Positions 37,437 through 47,864 of a stretch of DNA of 64,000 nt are shown here, piece after piece. Source of the DNA: Ramlibacter sp. (GTDB taxonomy: Bacteria; Pseudomonadota; Gammaproteobacteria; Burkholderiales; Burkholderiaceae_C); the NCBI GenBank assembly GCA_030695945.1, contig JAUYOG010000063.1, forward strand, positions 31,384-95,383, written 5' to 3'. Both the position numbers and the translations under genes were made by a program. Each line of letters starts with the position of its first letter. Position 1 is the stretch's first letter. The notes beneath the pieces are model-generated. The model was not told the DNA's origin. It searched no databases and saw nothing but the letters and a program-made list of their open reading frames with translations.

Positions 37437-40400
37437 GTGCGCCAGGAGCTGTTCGGGGCCGAACGGCTGGAGCTGCACGCGCAATCGCTGGCCGCGGCCC
37501 AACCCGTCACCGCCACCCCGCCTGCCGTCCTGCCGCTGCACCGGCGCCTCGATGACAACGCGCGCGTACTGCTCGCGGCCTATCGGGCCAGCGCGGCCGA
37601 ACTGGAAGGCGGGCGCGGCGTCGTGCCGGCCGCCGAATGGCTGCTTGACAACTACCACCTGGTCGAGGCGCAGATCCGCGAGATCCGCGACGACCTGCCG
37701 CCGGGCTACTACCGCCAGCTGCCGAAACTGGCCGAAGGGCCGTTCGCGGGCTATCCGCGCGTGTTCGGCCTGGCCTGGGCTTTCGTCGCCCACACGGACA
37801 GCCATTTCGATCCCGTCGTGCTGCAACGCTTCGTGGCCGCCTACCAGCGCGTGCAGCCGCTCACGATCGGCGAGCTGTGGGCCGTCGCCATCACCTTGCG
37901 CATCGTCCTCATCGAGAACCTGCGGCGCCTGGCCGACCAGATCAGCGCCGGGCGCAGCGCCCGCACCGACGCGCAATCGCTCGCCAACCGTCTGCTCGCC
38001 TCGGGCAACGCGCACTCGGCGCTGGAGTCGGACATCGCCTCGCGGGCGCCGGGCCCGCTGTCCGAACTCTTCGCCGCGCAGCTCGCCAAGCGTCTGAGGG
38101 ACCAGGATCCGCGCACCACGCCGGCCCTGGGCTGGCTGGCCGAGCGGCTGGCGCTGCAGGGCACGACCGTGGACGAGGTGGTGGAGCATGCGCACCAGCG
38201 CCAGGGCGCGTCCAACGTGACGGTGCGCAACGTCATCACCAGCATGCGCCTGATTTCCGACATCGACTGGGCGCAGCTGTTCGAAAGCGTGAGCCTGGTG
38301 GACGCGCGCCTGAGAGGCGGCACGGCGTTCGCGGGCATGGACTTCCCCACGCGCAACCTCTATCGCAGCGCCATCGAACAGCTCGCCCGCGGCGCGCCGC
38401 TGTCGGAGCTGGCGATCGCGGCCTTCGTGGTCGACACCTGCCGCCATGCCGAGCCCGGGCGCATCGCCGACCCCGGCTACCACCTGATCGCCGAGGGACG
38501 GCCCGCCCTGGAGGCCGCGATCGGCTTCAAGCCGCCGCTGCAGCTGGCCATCACGCGCTTCAACATCCGCCTCGGGATGGCGGGCTACGTCGGCGCCATC
38601 CTCATGCTCGCCGCGCTCCTCATGGCGGTGTCGCTGTGGGCCGTCTGGACGCCGGCGGCGGCGGGGCTGCTGGCCCTGCTCGCGCTGGCTGCGTTCGTCC
38701 CGGCGACCGATGCGGCGACGGCGCTCGTCAACCGGACGGTCGCCTGGGGTTTCGGCGCCGTGGCCCTGCCTGGGCTGGCCCTGCAGGGCGGCGTTCCGGC
38801 CGCGCTTCGCACGCTGGTCGCGGTGCCGACCCTGCTGACCAGCGAGGCCGACCTGCTGGAGCAGATCGAGCGGCTGGAAGTGCACCATCTCTCGGGCATC
38901 GGCGGCGAGCTGTTGTTCGCGCTGTTGGCCGATGGCGTCGATGCGGACCAGAAGACCCGCGAGGGCGATTCGCACCTCGTGGCGGTCGCGGCCGAGGCCA
39001 TCGCGCAATTGAATCGCCGCCACGGCCCGGGCCCCGCGGGCGGACCGCGCTTTTTCTTCCTGCACCGCCGGCGCATGTTCAACGCCGGTGAAGCCAGGTG
39101 GATGGGCTGGGAGCGCAAGCGCGGCAAGCTGCACGAGCTCAACCGGCTGCTGCGCGGCGCGACCGACACGTCGTTCGAGCCGGCCGCGCGCGGCGAGGCG
39201 CAGCTTCCGCCGGACGTGCGCTATGTCATCACGCTGGATGCCGACACGAGGCTGCCCCGCGATGCCGCGGCGCGCCTCATCGGCAAGATGGCGCATCCGC
39301 TGAACCGGCCGCGGTTTTGCGACAAGCTCCAGCGGGTGGTGGGCGGCTACGGCATCCTGCAGCCGCGCGTGACGCCTTCGCTGCCGGTCGGGCGCGAAGG
39401 CTCTTTCTACCAGCGCCTCTTCTCCGCGCCGGGCGGCATCGACCCCTACGCGGCGGCCGCGTCCGACGTGTACCAGGACCTGTTCGGCGAAGGCTCGTAC
39501 ACCGGCAAGGGCATCTACGACGTGGATGCATTCGAGGCCGCGCTGGCCGGCCGCGTGCCGCCCAACACGCTCCTGTCCCACGACCTGTTCGAAGGCATCT
39601 TCGCGCGCGCGGGCCTGGCTTCGGACATCGAGGTCGTCGAGGAATTCCCGGCCCGCTACGACGTGGCCGGCAAGCGCCAGCACCGCTGGACGCGCGGCGA
39701 CTGGCAGCTGCTGCCATGGATCCTGCGGCACGCCACCGTGAGCCAGGCGGTGGGCGCCGTCGGGCTGGGCAAGATGCTGGACAACCTCCGGCGCTCGCTG
39801 CAGGCGCCCGCGCTGCTGGCGACACTCGGCCTGGCGTGGCTGCTGCCGATGCCCTCGGCGCTGGTGGCGGTGTTGCTGGTCATCGCGGCGCTGGCCATCC
39901 CGGCCTTCCTGCCGCCGCTGTTCGCGCTCGTCCCACGGCGCCGTGGCATCCACCTGGCTCGGCACGCCCGCCTGGTGGGGGCGGACCTGCGCGTGGCCGC
40001 GCTCCAGACCTTCTTTTCCCTCGCCTTCCTGGCCGACCAGGCCTGGCGCATGCTGGACGCGATCGCCCGCACGCTGGCGCGGCTGGGCGTCACGCGCCGC
40101 CACTTGCTCGAATGGACCACCGCCGCGCAATCGGCCCGCGCGCCGCGGCTGGACCTGCAGGGCTTCTACCGGCAGATGGCCGGCGGGGTGGTGCTGGGGC
40201 TGGCGATGGGCGCCGCCGCGGTCCTGTTCTCGCCCGCGTCGTGGCCCCTGGCCCTGCCGTTCGTGCTGTTGTGGCTGGCCGCGCCCGCCCTGGCGCTGTG
40301 GGCCAGCCGCTCCCCAGTGGCGGCGCAGCGCCGCGCGCTGTCCGCGCCCGAGGAGGCCGAACTGCGCCTGATCGCGCGGCGCACCTGGCGCTTCTTCGAG

Positions 40401-43400
40401 ACCTTCGTCACGCCGGCCGACAACATGCTGCCGCCCGACAACTTCCAGGAGAACCCCCGACCGGCCATCGCGCACCGCACTTCGCCCACCAACATCGGGC
40501 TCTATCTGCTCTCGGCGGTCGCGGCGCGCGACTTCGGCTGGGCCGGAACGCTGGAGACCGCGGAGCGGCTGGAGGCGACGTTCGCGTCCCTGCAGAAGCT
40601 GGCGCGCTTCAAGGGGCACTTCCACAACTGGTACGGCACGCTTGACCTGCAGCCGCTCGCGCCGGCCTATGTGTCGTCGGTCGACAGCGGCAACCTCGCC
40701 GGGCACCTCATCGCCGTGGCCAATGCCTGCGAGGAGTGGATAGCCGCGCCCCAGGCCGCGCAGGCGCGCAACGGTGTCCTGGACCACCTGCAACTCGCGC
40801 GCCAGGCCATGGCCTCCCTGCCCGCCGCCAGCGGCGAGGAAGGGCGCCAGGTCGAGGAGATCCTGGACGAGATCGATGCCGGGATGAACGGCCGGGGCGG
40901 CAGTGCCATGCCCGCAGTCCTGAAGCGGCTGGCCGACAAGGCTGCGAAGTCCGCGCGCGGCCTGCTGCCGGCCGCCGGGGACGAAACCGGCTCCGACGTG
41001 ATGTTCTGGCTCGAAGGCGCGAGTCGCGCCCTGTACGAACACGGCCGCGACCGGGCGCAGCTGGCCGAGGCCCCGCTGCAGCTCGGCGCGCGCCTGAAGC
41101 TCATCGCGCACGAGGCGCGCGAGATGGCGCTGGCGATGGACTTCGCGTTCCTCATGGATCCCGAACGCAAGCTGCTGTCGATCGGCTATTCGCTGGCCGA
41201 CAACCGCCTCGACGCGGGCTGCTATGACCTGCTCGCCTCCGAGGCGCGGCTGGCCAGCCTCTTCGCCATCGCCAAGGGCGACGCGACGACCAAGCACTGG
41301 TTCCGCCTGGGCCGCACGGCCACGCCGATGGGCAACTCCTCGGCGCTGATCTCCTGGTCGGGCTCGATGTTCGAGTACCTCATGCCGTCGCTCGTGATGC
41401 GCGCGCCCGCGGGCAGCCTGCTGGAGCAGACCAACCGGGTGGTGGTGCAGCGCCAGCAATCGTATGCCGGCGCGATGGACATCCCCTGGGGCGTTTCCGA
41501 GTCCGCGTACAACGCGCGCGACATGGAGTTCACCTACCAGTACTCCAACTTCGGCGTGCCGGGCCTGGGCCTGAAGCGCGGGCTGGCCGACAACGTCGTG
41601 ATCGCGCCCTACGCCACGGGCCTGGCCGCGATGGTCGATCCGGCCGGTGCGCTGCGCAACTTCGCGCACCTCGCCGGGATGGGCGCGGCCGGACGTTACG
41701 GCTTCTACGAGGCGCTCGACTTCACGCCCGCACGGCTGCCGGACGACGCGGGCGTCGCCGTGGTGCGCTGCTTCATGGCCCATCACCAGGGCATGACCGT
41801 CGTCGCGATCGCCAACGCGCTGCAGGAAGGCACCATGCGCGAGCGCTTCCACCGCGAGCCGATGATCCAGGCCTGCGAGTTGCTGCTGCAGGAGCGCATG
41901 CCGCGTGACGTGGCGCTGGCCCATCCGCGCGCGGAGGAGGTAAAGGCTTCGCCCGCGCGGCCGGCGGCGCCGTCATCCGCGGTGCGGCGCCTGCGCGGGC
42001 CGGGCCACGGCGCGCCGGTCACTCACCTGCTGTCCAACGGGCGCTATGCCGTGATGCTCACCGGCTCGGGCGCGGGCTACAGCCGCTGGCGCGACATCGC
42101 TGTCACCCGCTGGCGCGAGGATGCGACCTGCGATGACTGGGGCTCGTTCGTCTTCCTGCGCGATACCGGGAGCGGCGCCGTGTGGTCGCCGAGCGCGCAG
42201 CCCCGGGCGGGCGGCGCCGGCGGTTGCGACGTGGTGTTCGGCGAGGACCATGCCGAATTCATCCGCGCCGGCGGCACGCTGGCCACCGCCATGGAGGTGC
42301 TGGTGTCGGGCGAGGACGACGGCGAGGTGCGGCGCGTGTCGCTCGTCAACAGCGGCAGAAGCGTGCGCGAGATCGAGCTCACTTCCTATGCCGAGCTGGT
42401 GCTCGCGACGGCCGCCGGGGACAACGCGCACCCCGCGTTCTCCAAACTGTTCGTGCAGACCGAGTTCCTGCCGGAGTTCGGCGCGCTGCTCGCGAGCCGC
42501 CGGCCGCGCTCGCACGGGGAAGCGCCGCTGTGGGCCGCGCACTTCGCCGTGGTGGAAGGCGAGGTCACGGCGGAGATCCAGTACGAATCGGACCGCGCGC
42601 GCTTCCTCGGGCGTGGCGGCAGCGCGGGCAACGCCGCGGCGATGCAGGGCGACGCCCCGTTGTCCAACACGGCTGGCACCGTGCTCGACCCGGTGTTCTC
42701 GCTGCGCCAGCGGGTGCGCATCGCGCCGGGCAAGTCGGCGCGCGTGGCGTTCTGGACGCTGGTCGCGCCGTCCCGCGCCGAGCTGCTGCGCCTGGTCGAC
42801 AAGCACCACGACCGCAATGCCTTCGACCGCGCCAAGACGCTGGCGTGGACGCAGGCCCAGGTGCAGCTGCGCCACATCGGCGTGAAGGCCGAGGAGGCGG
42901 CGGATTTCCAGCGGCTGGCCGCGCCCATCCTGTATGCCGACCCGGGTTTTCGCGCGTCCTCGGAGGCGATCGTGCGCGGTGGCGGGCCGCAGTCGGGCCT
43001 CTGGGCCCATTCGATCTCGGGCGACCTGCCGATCGTGCTGCTGCGCATCGACGAGGTCGAGGACATCGCGCAGGTGCGCCAGCTGCTGCGCGCGCACGAG
43101 TACTGGCGGATGAAGCAGCTCGCGGTCGACCTCGTGATCGTGAACGAGCGCGCCGCCTCATATGTGCAGGACCTGCAGATCGCCATCGACACGGCGGTGC
43201 GCAGCAGCCAGGCCATGCCGCACCTCGGCGCAGAGCTGGCGCAGGGTTCGGTGTACGCGCTGCGCGCCGACCTGATGAGCGTGGAAGCGCGGGCCTTGCT
43301 CCAGTCCGTGGCGCGGGTCGCGCTGGTCGCGCGGCGCGGGACGATCGCGGACCAGCTGGCCCTGGTGCAGCGCGAGCTGGCGCCGCTGCCGCCCGCGCAG

Positions 43401-45845
43401 CGCAGCGGCCTCGCGGCGAACGATCGCGGCGAAGACCTGCCCATGCCCCGCAACCTGGAGTTCTTCAACGGCCGGGGCGGCTTCGACCGGGACGGCACCG
43501 AATACGTCACGGTGCTCGACGCGGGCGTGACGACGCCCGCGCCGTGGATCAACGTGGTCGCCAATGCGGGCTTCGGCTTCCAGGTGTCGGCCGAGGGCAG
43601 CGGCTACACCTGGGCGGGCAACAGCCGCGAGAACCAGCTCACGCCCTGGTCGAACGACCCCGTGCGCGACCCGGCGGGCGAGGCGCTGTATGTCCGCGAC
43701 GAGGAAAGCGGCGATGTGTGGACGGCCACGGCGCAGCCGATGCGCGACGCCGGCAACTACATCGCGCGCCACGGCCACGGCTACAGCCTGTTCGAGCACG
43801 AGGCCCACGGCATCGGGCTCGAGCTGCTGCAGTATGTTCCCACCGTCGACCCCGTGAAGATCTCGCGGCTCACGCTGCGCAACCGCTCGATCCTGCCGCG
43901 GCGCCTGTCGGTCACCGCGTACACCGAGTGGGTGCTGGGCGCCTCGCGCGGCGCCTGCGGCCCGTTCGTCTGCACGGAGGTCGATGCTGCCACCGGCGCA
44001 CTGCTGGCCTGCAATGCCTGGAGCACCGCGTTCCCCGGGCGCGTTGCCTTCGCGGACATGGCCGGCACGCATACATCGTTCACGGCCGACCGCCGCGAGT
44101 TCCTGGGTCGCCATGGCGGGGTGGGCGCGCCCGCGGCGCTGACCCGCTGGTCCCCGCTGTCCGGCGCCTGCGGCGCGGGGCTGGACCCGTGCGCGGCCTT
44201 GCAGCGGGTCGTGGAGCTCGCGCCCGGGCAAAGCACCGAGGTGGTGTTCTTCCTGGGGCAGGCCGAGTCGGCGGACGGCGCGCGCGAGCTGGTGGCCCGC
44301 TGGCGCGGGGCCGACCTCGACGCGGCGTTCGACGATGTGCGGGCCCAGTGGCGAGGGTTGCTCGGCGCGGTGCAGGTGAAGACGCCCGACCGCGCCATGG
44401 ACATCATGCTCAACGGCTGGCTGCTGTACCAGACGATCGCCTGCCGCATCCGTGCACGCTCGGCGTTCTACCAGGCGAGCGGCGCGTACGGCTTTCGCGA
44501 CCAGCTGCAGGATGGGATGGCGCTCTCGCTGGCGCTGCCGCAGGAAACGCGCACCCACCTCCTGCGCGCGGCAGGCCGTCAATTCGAGGCGGGGGACGTC
44601 CAGCACTGGTGGCTGCCGCACTCGGGGCAGGGCGTGCGCACGCGGATTTCGGACGATCGCGTCTGGCTGGCCTATGCGGCCGCGACTTATGTGGCCCGCT
44701 CCGGCGACGAAGCCGTGCTCGATGAACTGGTGCCCTTCCTCGACGGCCCGCCGCTGGCGGCCGGCGAGCACGACGCCTTCTTCCAGCCGATGGCGGCGGA
44801 CCGGCCCGCGTCGCTCTTCGAACATTGCGCGCGCGGGCTGGACCAGTGCCTCACGCTCACCGGCCGCCTGGGCTTGCCGCTGATGGGCACCGGCGACTGG
44901 AACGACGGCATGAACCGCGTGGGCGAGGGCGGGCAGGGCGAAAGCGTGTGGCTGGGCTGGCTGCTGCTGGCGGCGATCGATCGCTTCGCGCCACTGGCCG
45001 ACAGCCGGGACCCGGGGCGCGCCGCCCGCTGGCGCGCCCATGCGGCGCCGCTGCGCGAGGCGCTGGAGCGCGAAGCCTGGGACGGCGCGTGGTACCGGCG
45101 CGCGACCTACGACGACGGCAGCTGGCTGGGCGCGAAGGACAGCGGCGAGTGCGCCATCGATTCCATCGCGCAGTCATGGGCCGTGCTGTCGGGCGCCGCC
45201 GATCCGGGGCGGGCGGCGACCGCGATGGCATCGCTGCACGAACAACTGGTGCGCGCGGGCGACGGCCTGGCGCTGCTTTTCACGCCGCCGTTCGACAAGA
45301 CGACGCGCGACCCGGGATACATCAAGGGCTACCCGCCCGGCATCCGCGAGAACGGCGGCCAGTACAGCCACGCCGCGATGTGGGCCGTCCTGGCATTCGC
45401 GAAGATGGGGGATGGCGGCAAGGCGGTGGAACTCTTCTCACTGCTCAACCCGATCAACCACGCCCGCACGCCGGCCGAAGCCGAGCGTTACCGGGTCGAG
45501 CCTTATGTCGTGGCGGCCGACGTGTATTCGGTCGCGCCCCATGTGGGCCGCGGCGGCTGGTCCTGGTACACCGGGGCCGCCGGCTGGATGTACCAGGCCG
45601 GCATCGAAGGCATCCTGGGCATCCGGCGCGAAGGCGCGTTCCTGGTCTTGAAGCCCTGCATTCCGGCGGATTGGCCCGGCTTCGAGGCGACACTGGACGT
45701 GCAAGGGTCCCGCTTCGAGGTCAAGGTCGTTTCAGGCGCTGCCACCCACCTCGCCACGCTCGATGGAGCCGATCTGGGCGTGCTGAACGGTTCGGTACGA
45801 CTGGCCCTGGACGGTGCGGCGCACCTTGTCCGCCTCAATTTGTAA
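37437..45845 (+). CDS. ndvB: Cyclic beta-1,2-glucan synthase (NdvB/ChvB type)
   Basis: A 2802-residue giant enzyme. After an N-terminal region (AAEWLLDNYHLVEAQIREIR) and several membrane helices (about residues 385-475) comes the GT84 glycosyltransferase, with ITLDADTRLPRDAA, GLFSAPGG-type and LLSHDLFEG motifs and HRWTRGDWQLLPW. More helices follow, then a glucoamylase-like domain (YSNFGVPGLGLKRG, AHHQGMTVVAIANA) and tandem GH94 phosphorylase-like domains with GTGDWNDGMN near the end. Family members make cyclic beta-1,2-glucan for osmotic balance and interaction with hosts. It starts at a GTG; the frame stays open upstream to the previous gene, and homologues may begin slightly earlier. Confidence 0.93.
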   Translation: MRQELFGAERLELHAQSLAAAQPVTATPPAVLPLHRRLDDNARVLLAAYRASAAELEGGRGVVPAAEWLLDNYHLVEAQIREIRDDLPPGYYRQLPKLAEGPFAGYPRVFGLAWAFVAHTDSHFDPVVLQRFVAAYQRVQPLTIGELWAVAITLRIVLIENLRRLADQISAGRSARTDAQSLANRLLASGNAHSALESDIASRAPGPLSELFAAQLAKRLRDQDPRTTPALGWLAERLALQGTTVDEVVEHAHQRQGASNVTVRNVITSMRLISDIDWAQLFESVSLVDARLRGGTAFAGMDFPTRNLYRSAIEQLARGAPLSELAIAAFVVDTCRHAEPGRIADPGYHLIAEGRPALEAAIGFKPPLQLAITRFNIRLGMAGYVGAILMLAALLMAVSLWAVWTPAAAGLLALLALAAFVPATDAATALVNRTVAWGFGAVALPGLALQGGVPAALRTLVAVPTLLTSEADLLEQIERLEVHHLSGIGGELLFALLADGVDADQKTREGDSHLVAVAAEAIAQLNRRHGPGPAGGPRFFFLHRRRMFNAGEARWMGWERKRGKLHELNRLLRGATDTSFEPAARGEAQLPPDVRYVITLDADTRLPRDAAARLIGKMAHPLNRPRFCDKLQRVVGGYGILQPRVTPSLPVGREGSFYQRLFSAPGGIDPYAAAASDVYQDLFGEGSYTGKGIYDVDAFEAALAGRVPPNTLLSHDLFEGIFARAGLASDIEVVEEFPARYDVAGKRQHRWTRGDWQLLPWILRHATVSQAVGAVGLGKMLDNLRRSLQAPALLATLGLAWLLPMPSALVAVLLVIAALAIPAFLPPLFALVPRRRGIHLARHARLVGADLRVAALQTFFSLAFLADQAWRMLDAIARTLARLGVTRRHLLEWTTAAQSARAPRLDLQGFYRQMAGGVVLGLAMGAAAVLFSPASWPLALPFVLLWLAAPALALWASRSPVAAQRRALSAPEEAELRLIARRTWRFFETFVTPADNMLPPDNFQENPRPAIAHRTSPTNIGLYLLSAVAARDFGWAGTLETAERLEATFASLQKLARFKGHFHNWYGTLDLQPLAPAYVSSVDSGNLAGHLIAVANACEEWIAAPQAAQARNGVLDHLQLARQAMASLPAASGEEGRQVEEILDEIDAGMNGRGGSAMPAVLKRLADKAAKSARGLLPAAGDETGSDVMFWLEGASRALYEHGRDRAQLAEAPLQLGARLKLIAHEAREMALAMDFAFLMDPERKLLSIGYSLADNRLDAGCYDLLASEARLASLFAIAKGDATTKHWFRLGRTATPMGNSSALISWSGSMFEYLMPSLVMRAPAGSLLEQTNRVVVQRQQSYAGAMDIPWGVSESAYNARDMEFTYQYSNFGVPGLGLKRGLADNVVIAPYATGLAAMVDPAGALRNFAHLAGMGAAGRYGFYEALDFTPARLPDDAGVAVVRCFMAHHQGMTVVAIANALQEGTMRERFHREPMIQACELLLQERMPRDVALAHPRAEEVKASPARPAAPSSAVRRLRGPGHGAPVTHLLSNGRYAVMLTGSGAGYSRWRDIAVTRWREDATCDDWGSFVFLRDTGSGAVWSPSAQPRAGGAGGCDVVFGEDHAEFIRAGGTLATAMEVLVSGEDDGEVRRVSLVNSGRSVREIELTSYAELVLATAAGDNAHPAFSKLFVQTEFLPEFGALLASRRPRSHGEAPLWAAHFAVVEGEVTAEIQYESDRARFLGRGGSAGNAAAMQGDAPLSNTAGTVLDPVFSLRQRVRIAPGKSARVAFWTLVAPSRAELLRLVDKHHDRNAFDRAKTLAWTQAQVQLRHIGVKAEEAADFQRLAAPILYADPGFRASSEAIVRGGGPQSGLWAHSISGDLPIVLLRIDEVEDIAQVRQLLRAHEYWRMKQLAVDLVIVNERAASYVQDLQIAIDTAVRSSQAMPHLGAELAQGSVYALRADLMSVEARALLQSVARVALVARRGTIADQLALVQRELAPLPPAQRSGLAANDRGEDLPMPRNLEFFNGRGGFDRDGTEYVTVLDAGVTTPAPWINVVANAGFGFQVSAEGSGYTWAGNSRENQLTPWSNDPVRDPAGEALYVRDEESGDVWTATAQPMRDAGNYIARHGHGYSLFEHEAHGIGLELLQYVPTVDPVKISRLTLRNRSILPRRLSVTAYTEWVLGASRGACGPFVCTEVDAATGALLACNAWSTAFPGRVAFADMAGTHTSFTADRREFLGRHGGVGAPAALTRWSPLSGACGAGLDPCAALQRVVELAPGQSTEVVFFLGQAESADGARELVARWRGADLDAAFDDVRAQWRGLLGAVQVKTPDRAMDIMLNGWLLYQTIACRIRARSAFYQASGAYGFRDQLQDGMALSLALPQETRTHLLRAAGRQFEAGDVQHWWLPHSGQGVRTRISDDRVWLAYAAATYVARSGDEAVLDELVPFLDGPPLAAGEHDAFFQPMAADRPASLFEHCARGLDQCLTLTGRLGLPLMGTGDWNDGMNRVGEGGQGESVWLGWLLLAAIDRFAPLADSRDPGRAARWRAHAAPLREALEREAWDGAWYRRATYDDGSWLGAKDSGECAIDSIAQSWAVLSGAADPGRAATAMASLHEQLVRAGDGLALLFTPPFDKTTRDPGYIKGYPPGIRENGGQYSHAAMWAVLAFAKMGDGGKAVELFSLLNPINHARTPAEAERYRVEPYVVAADVYSVAPHVGRGGWSWYTGAAGWMYQAGIEGILGIRREGAFLVLKPCIPADWPGFEATLDVQGSRFEVKVVSGAATHLATLDGADLGVLNGSVRLALDGAAHLVRLNL

Positions 45846-45925
45846 GCAATGTGAATAAGTACGCTACCGAACAGACGCGCCCTCAACCGGGGCGCAATCT
45901 CGAGCCTCATCGAAAGAGGTGTCCC

Positions 45926-46000
45926 GTGCAAGATGGTTGGATGGCAGAGGTTGCCGCGCAGTGCCCGAGCCGCCCGGCTGGAAGGGGCGACGCGCCGTGA
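45926..46000 (+). CDS. Possible 24-residue upstream ORF of the KaiC-like operon
   Basis: A GTG-started frame reading VQDGWMAEVAAQ and ending RPAGRGDAP. It has a strong GAAAGAGG ribosome site, and its TGA overlaps the GTG of the next gene (GTGA). It may be a leader that couples translation, or chance. No homology is recognised. Confidence 0.25.
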   Translation: MQDGWMAEVAAQCPSRPAGRGDAP

Positions 46001-46398
46001 ACGTCGTACGGTCCATCCACGGTGACGGCCCCGATGCGCAAGGCATCGCCGACGGGGCCGTGGCGGTTTGGACCGCGATCGACGCGGCCTTGTCCCCCGT
46101 CATCGGTGCGCGCGGCAATGCCGCGCTCTACAAACGCAGCCTCCACCTGGCGCGCGCGCAGCATCCGTGGCTGGCCGCCGCATTCGAAGGCGCCGTGCAG
46201 CCGGGGGACTATAGCGCGCTGCGCTCGGCCCTGGCGCAGCAGACCGCGGCGAACGCGTCGCAGGCCCACGACGCACTCCTTCGAATATTCCATGACCTGC
46301 TGGCCGACCTGATCGGCCGATCCCTCACCCGGCGCCTGTTGCAGGCGGCCTGGTCACCCAATTCATACGGCAACGCCGTGCAGGACGATTCGCCATGA
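45997..46398 (+). CDS. Unknown 133-residue protein in the KaiC-like operon
   Basis: A mostly helical cytoplasmic protein. Recognisable stretches are AIDAALSPVIGARGNAALYK, RSLHLARAQHPWLAAAFEG, a Gln/Ala-rich helix and LLADLIGRSLTRRLLQAAW. I do not recognise a named domain; the histidine-containing segments leave an Hpt-like role open. The GTG start at 45997 follows GAAGGGGCG. Its end overlaps the start of the KaiC-like ATPase gene by four bases (ATGA), and that gene overlaps a histidine kinase, so the three products probably act together. Confidence 0.65.
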   Translation: MNVVRSIHGDGPDAQGIADGAVAVWTAIDAALSPVIGARGNAALYKRSLHLARAQHPWLAAAFEGAVQPGDYSALRSALAQQTAANASQAHDALLRIFHDLLADLIGRSLTRRLLQAAWSPNSYGNAVQDDSP

Positions 46399-47864
46399 AC
46401 ACCATCGACAGAGCCACGATCAAACGGCTGCCCACGGGCGTGCCGGGGCTGGACGAGGTGCTGGGCGGCGGGCTGCCCGAGTTCTCGTTCAACGTCATCG
46501 CCGGCCCGCCGGGCTGCGGCAAGACCACGTTGTCGCACCAGATGATGTTCGCGCTGGCGACGCCCGAGCGGCCCGCGCTGTATTTCACCGTGCTGGGCGA
46601 GCCGCCGCTGAAGATGCTGCGCTACCAGCAGCAGTTCGAGTTCTTCGACGCCGCCAAGGTCAAGGACTGCGTCCACTTCGTCAACCTGTCGGAGGAGACG
46701 GCGACGGGCGACCTGAAGAACGTGCTGGCTCGCATCGTCGCTGAAGTGGAGCGCCACAGCCCGGCCCTGGTGTTCGTCGATTCCTTCCGCTCGGTCGTGC
46801 TGGCGCAGGACAGCCCCAAGTCGTTCATCAGCCTGCAGGAGTTCGTGCAGCAGCTGGGCATGATGATGACGAGCTGGCAGGCCACCACCTTCCTGATCGG
46901 CGAGTACTTCACCGATAACGATCCCAACCCCGTGTTCACCGTGGCCGATGGGCTGGTCTGGCTGCGCCAGAGCACCCAGGGTAATTCGGTGGTGCGCAAG
47001 ATGGAGATCATGAAGATGCGCGGCCAGGCGACGCTGCCGGGGCTGCACACTTTCCGCATCGACGGCAACGGCATCCGCGTGTTCGCGCCGCCGGTCATGG
47101 CCGATGCGCACGCCGCCGCGATGGCGCGGCCGGACGGGCGCAGGCTGAGGATGGGCGTGCCCGGCCTGGACGACATGATGGGCGGCGGGCTGCCGCGCGG
47201 CTATTCGCTGCTGGTGGCCGGCCCTACGGGCGCGGGCAAGAGCATCCTGGCCTCGGCCTTCCTGGCCGAGGGCGCGCGCAACGGCGAGAGCGGCGTGATC
47301 GCGGCCTTCGAGCAGCGCCCCAACCGCTCGCGCGGCCCCTTCATGGCCGAGCTGATCGCCAGCGGCCGGGTGGGCGTCATCGACGCGCGCGCACCGGGCC
47401 TCTCGGTGGACGAGATCGCGACCTTGTTGATCGCCGAGGTGCGACGGCTGAACGCGAGCCGCGTGGTGATCGATTCCCTTTCGGGCTTCGAGCTCGCGCT
47501 GGCACCGACCTTCCGTGACGACTTCCGCGAGTCGCTCTCGCGCATGGTGGTGGCCCTGTCCAGCACCGGCGCCACGGTGCTGATGACGTCGGAGCTGGAG
47601 GACCGATACGACGACCTGCGCTTCTCGCCGTACGGCACCGCTTTCCTCACCGACGCGATCATCGTGCAGCGCTACATCGAGGTGGACAGCCGCCTGCTGC
47701 GCATCATGGCCGTGGCCAAGGTGCGCGACAGCGCCCATTCCAACGAGCTGCGCCTGTTCAGCATCGACGACAAGGGCATTCGCATCGGCGAGATGCTGCC
47801 CGACTATGAAGGACTGCTGGGCGGCCGCCCCACCCAGCGGGTGCCGGCGCCCCGGTCGCCATGA
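46395..47864 (+). CDS. KaiC-like tandem RecA-fold ATPase
   Basis: A 489-residue protein with two KaiC domains: GVPGLDEVLGGGLPEF with Walker A GPPGCGKT (37-44) and Walker B LVFVDSF; then GVPGLDDMMGGGLPRGY with Walker A GPTGAGKS (276-283) and Walker B VVIDSLSG. It should form ATP-dependent rings. In cyanobacterial KaiC the C-terminal phosphosites S431/T432 precede ITD; here the equivalent line reads TAFLTDAIIV, so both seem replaced by Ala-Phe. No kaiA or kaiB is nearby. It overlaps both neighbours by four bases, forming a module with a histidine kinase. Confidence 0.88.
   Translation: MNTIDRATIKRLPTGVPGLDEVLGGGLPEFSFNVIAGPPGCGKTTLSHQMMFALATPERPALYFTVLGEPPLKMLRYQQQFEFFDAAKVKDCVHFVNLSEETATGDLKNVLARIVAEVERHSPALVFVDSFRSVVLAQDSPKSFISLQEFVQQLGMMMTSWQATTFLIGEYFTDNDPNPVFTVADGLVWLRQSTQGNSVVRKMEIMKMRGQATLPGLHTFRIDGNGIRVFAPPVMADAHAAAMARPDGRRLRMGVPGLDDMMGGGLPRGYSLLVAGPTGAGKSILASAFLAEGARNGESGVIAAFEQRPNRSRGPFMAELIASGRVGVIDARAPGLSVDEIATLLIAEVRRLNASRVVIDSLSGFELALAPTFRDDFRESLSRMVVALSSTGATVLMTSELEDRYDDLRFSPYGTAFLTDAIIVQRYIEVDSRLLRIMAVAKVRDSAHSNELRLFSIDDKGIRIGEMLPDYEGLLGGRPTQRVPAPRSP

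Noticed and set aside
37218..41924. Open frame of 1568 codons opposite the glucan synthase gene
   Set aside because: No domain motifs, composition typical of an antisense shadow; the plus-strand gene is clear.
46395..47864. A circadian clock operon
   Set aside because: No kaiA or kaiB nearby and the phosphorylation pair is not conserved; only the KaiC-like fold is supported.
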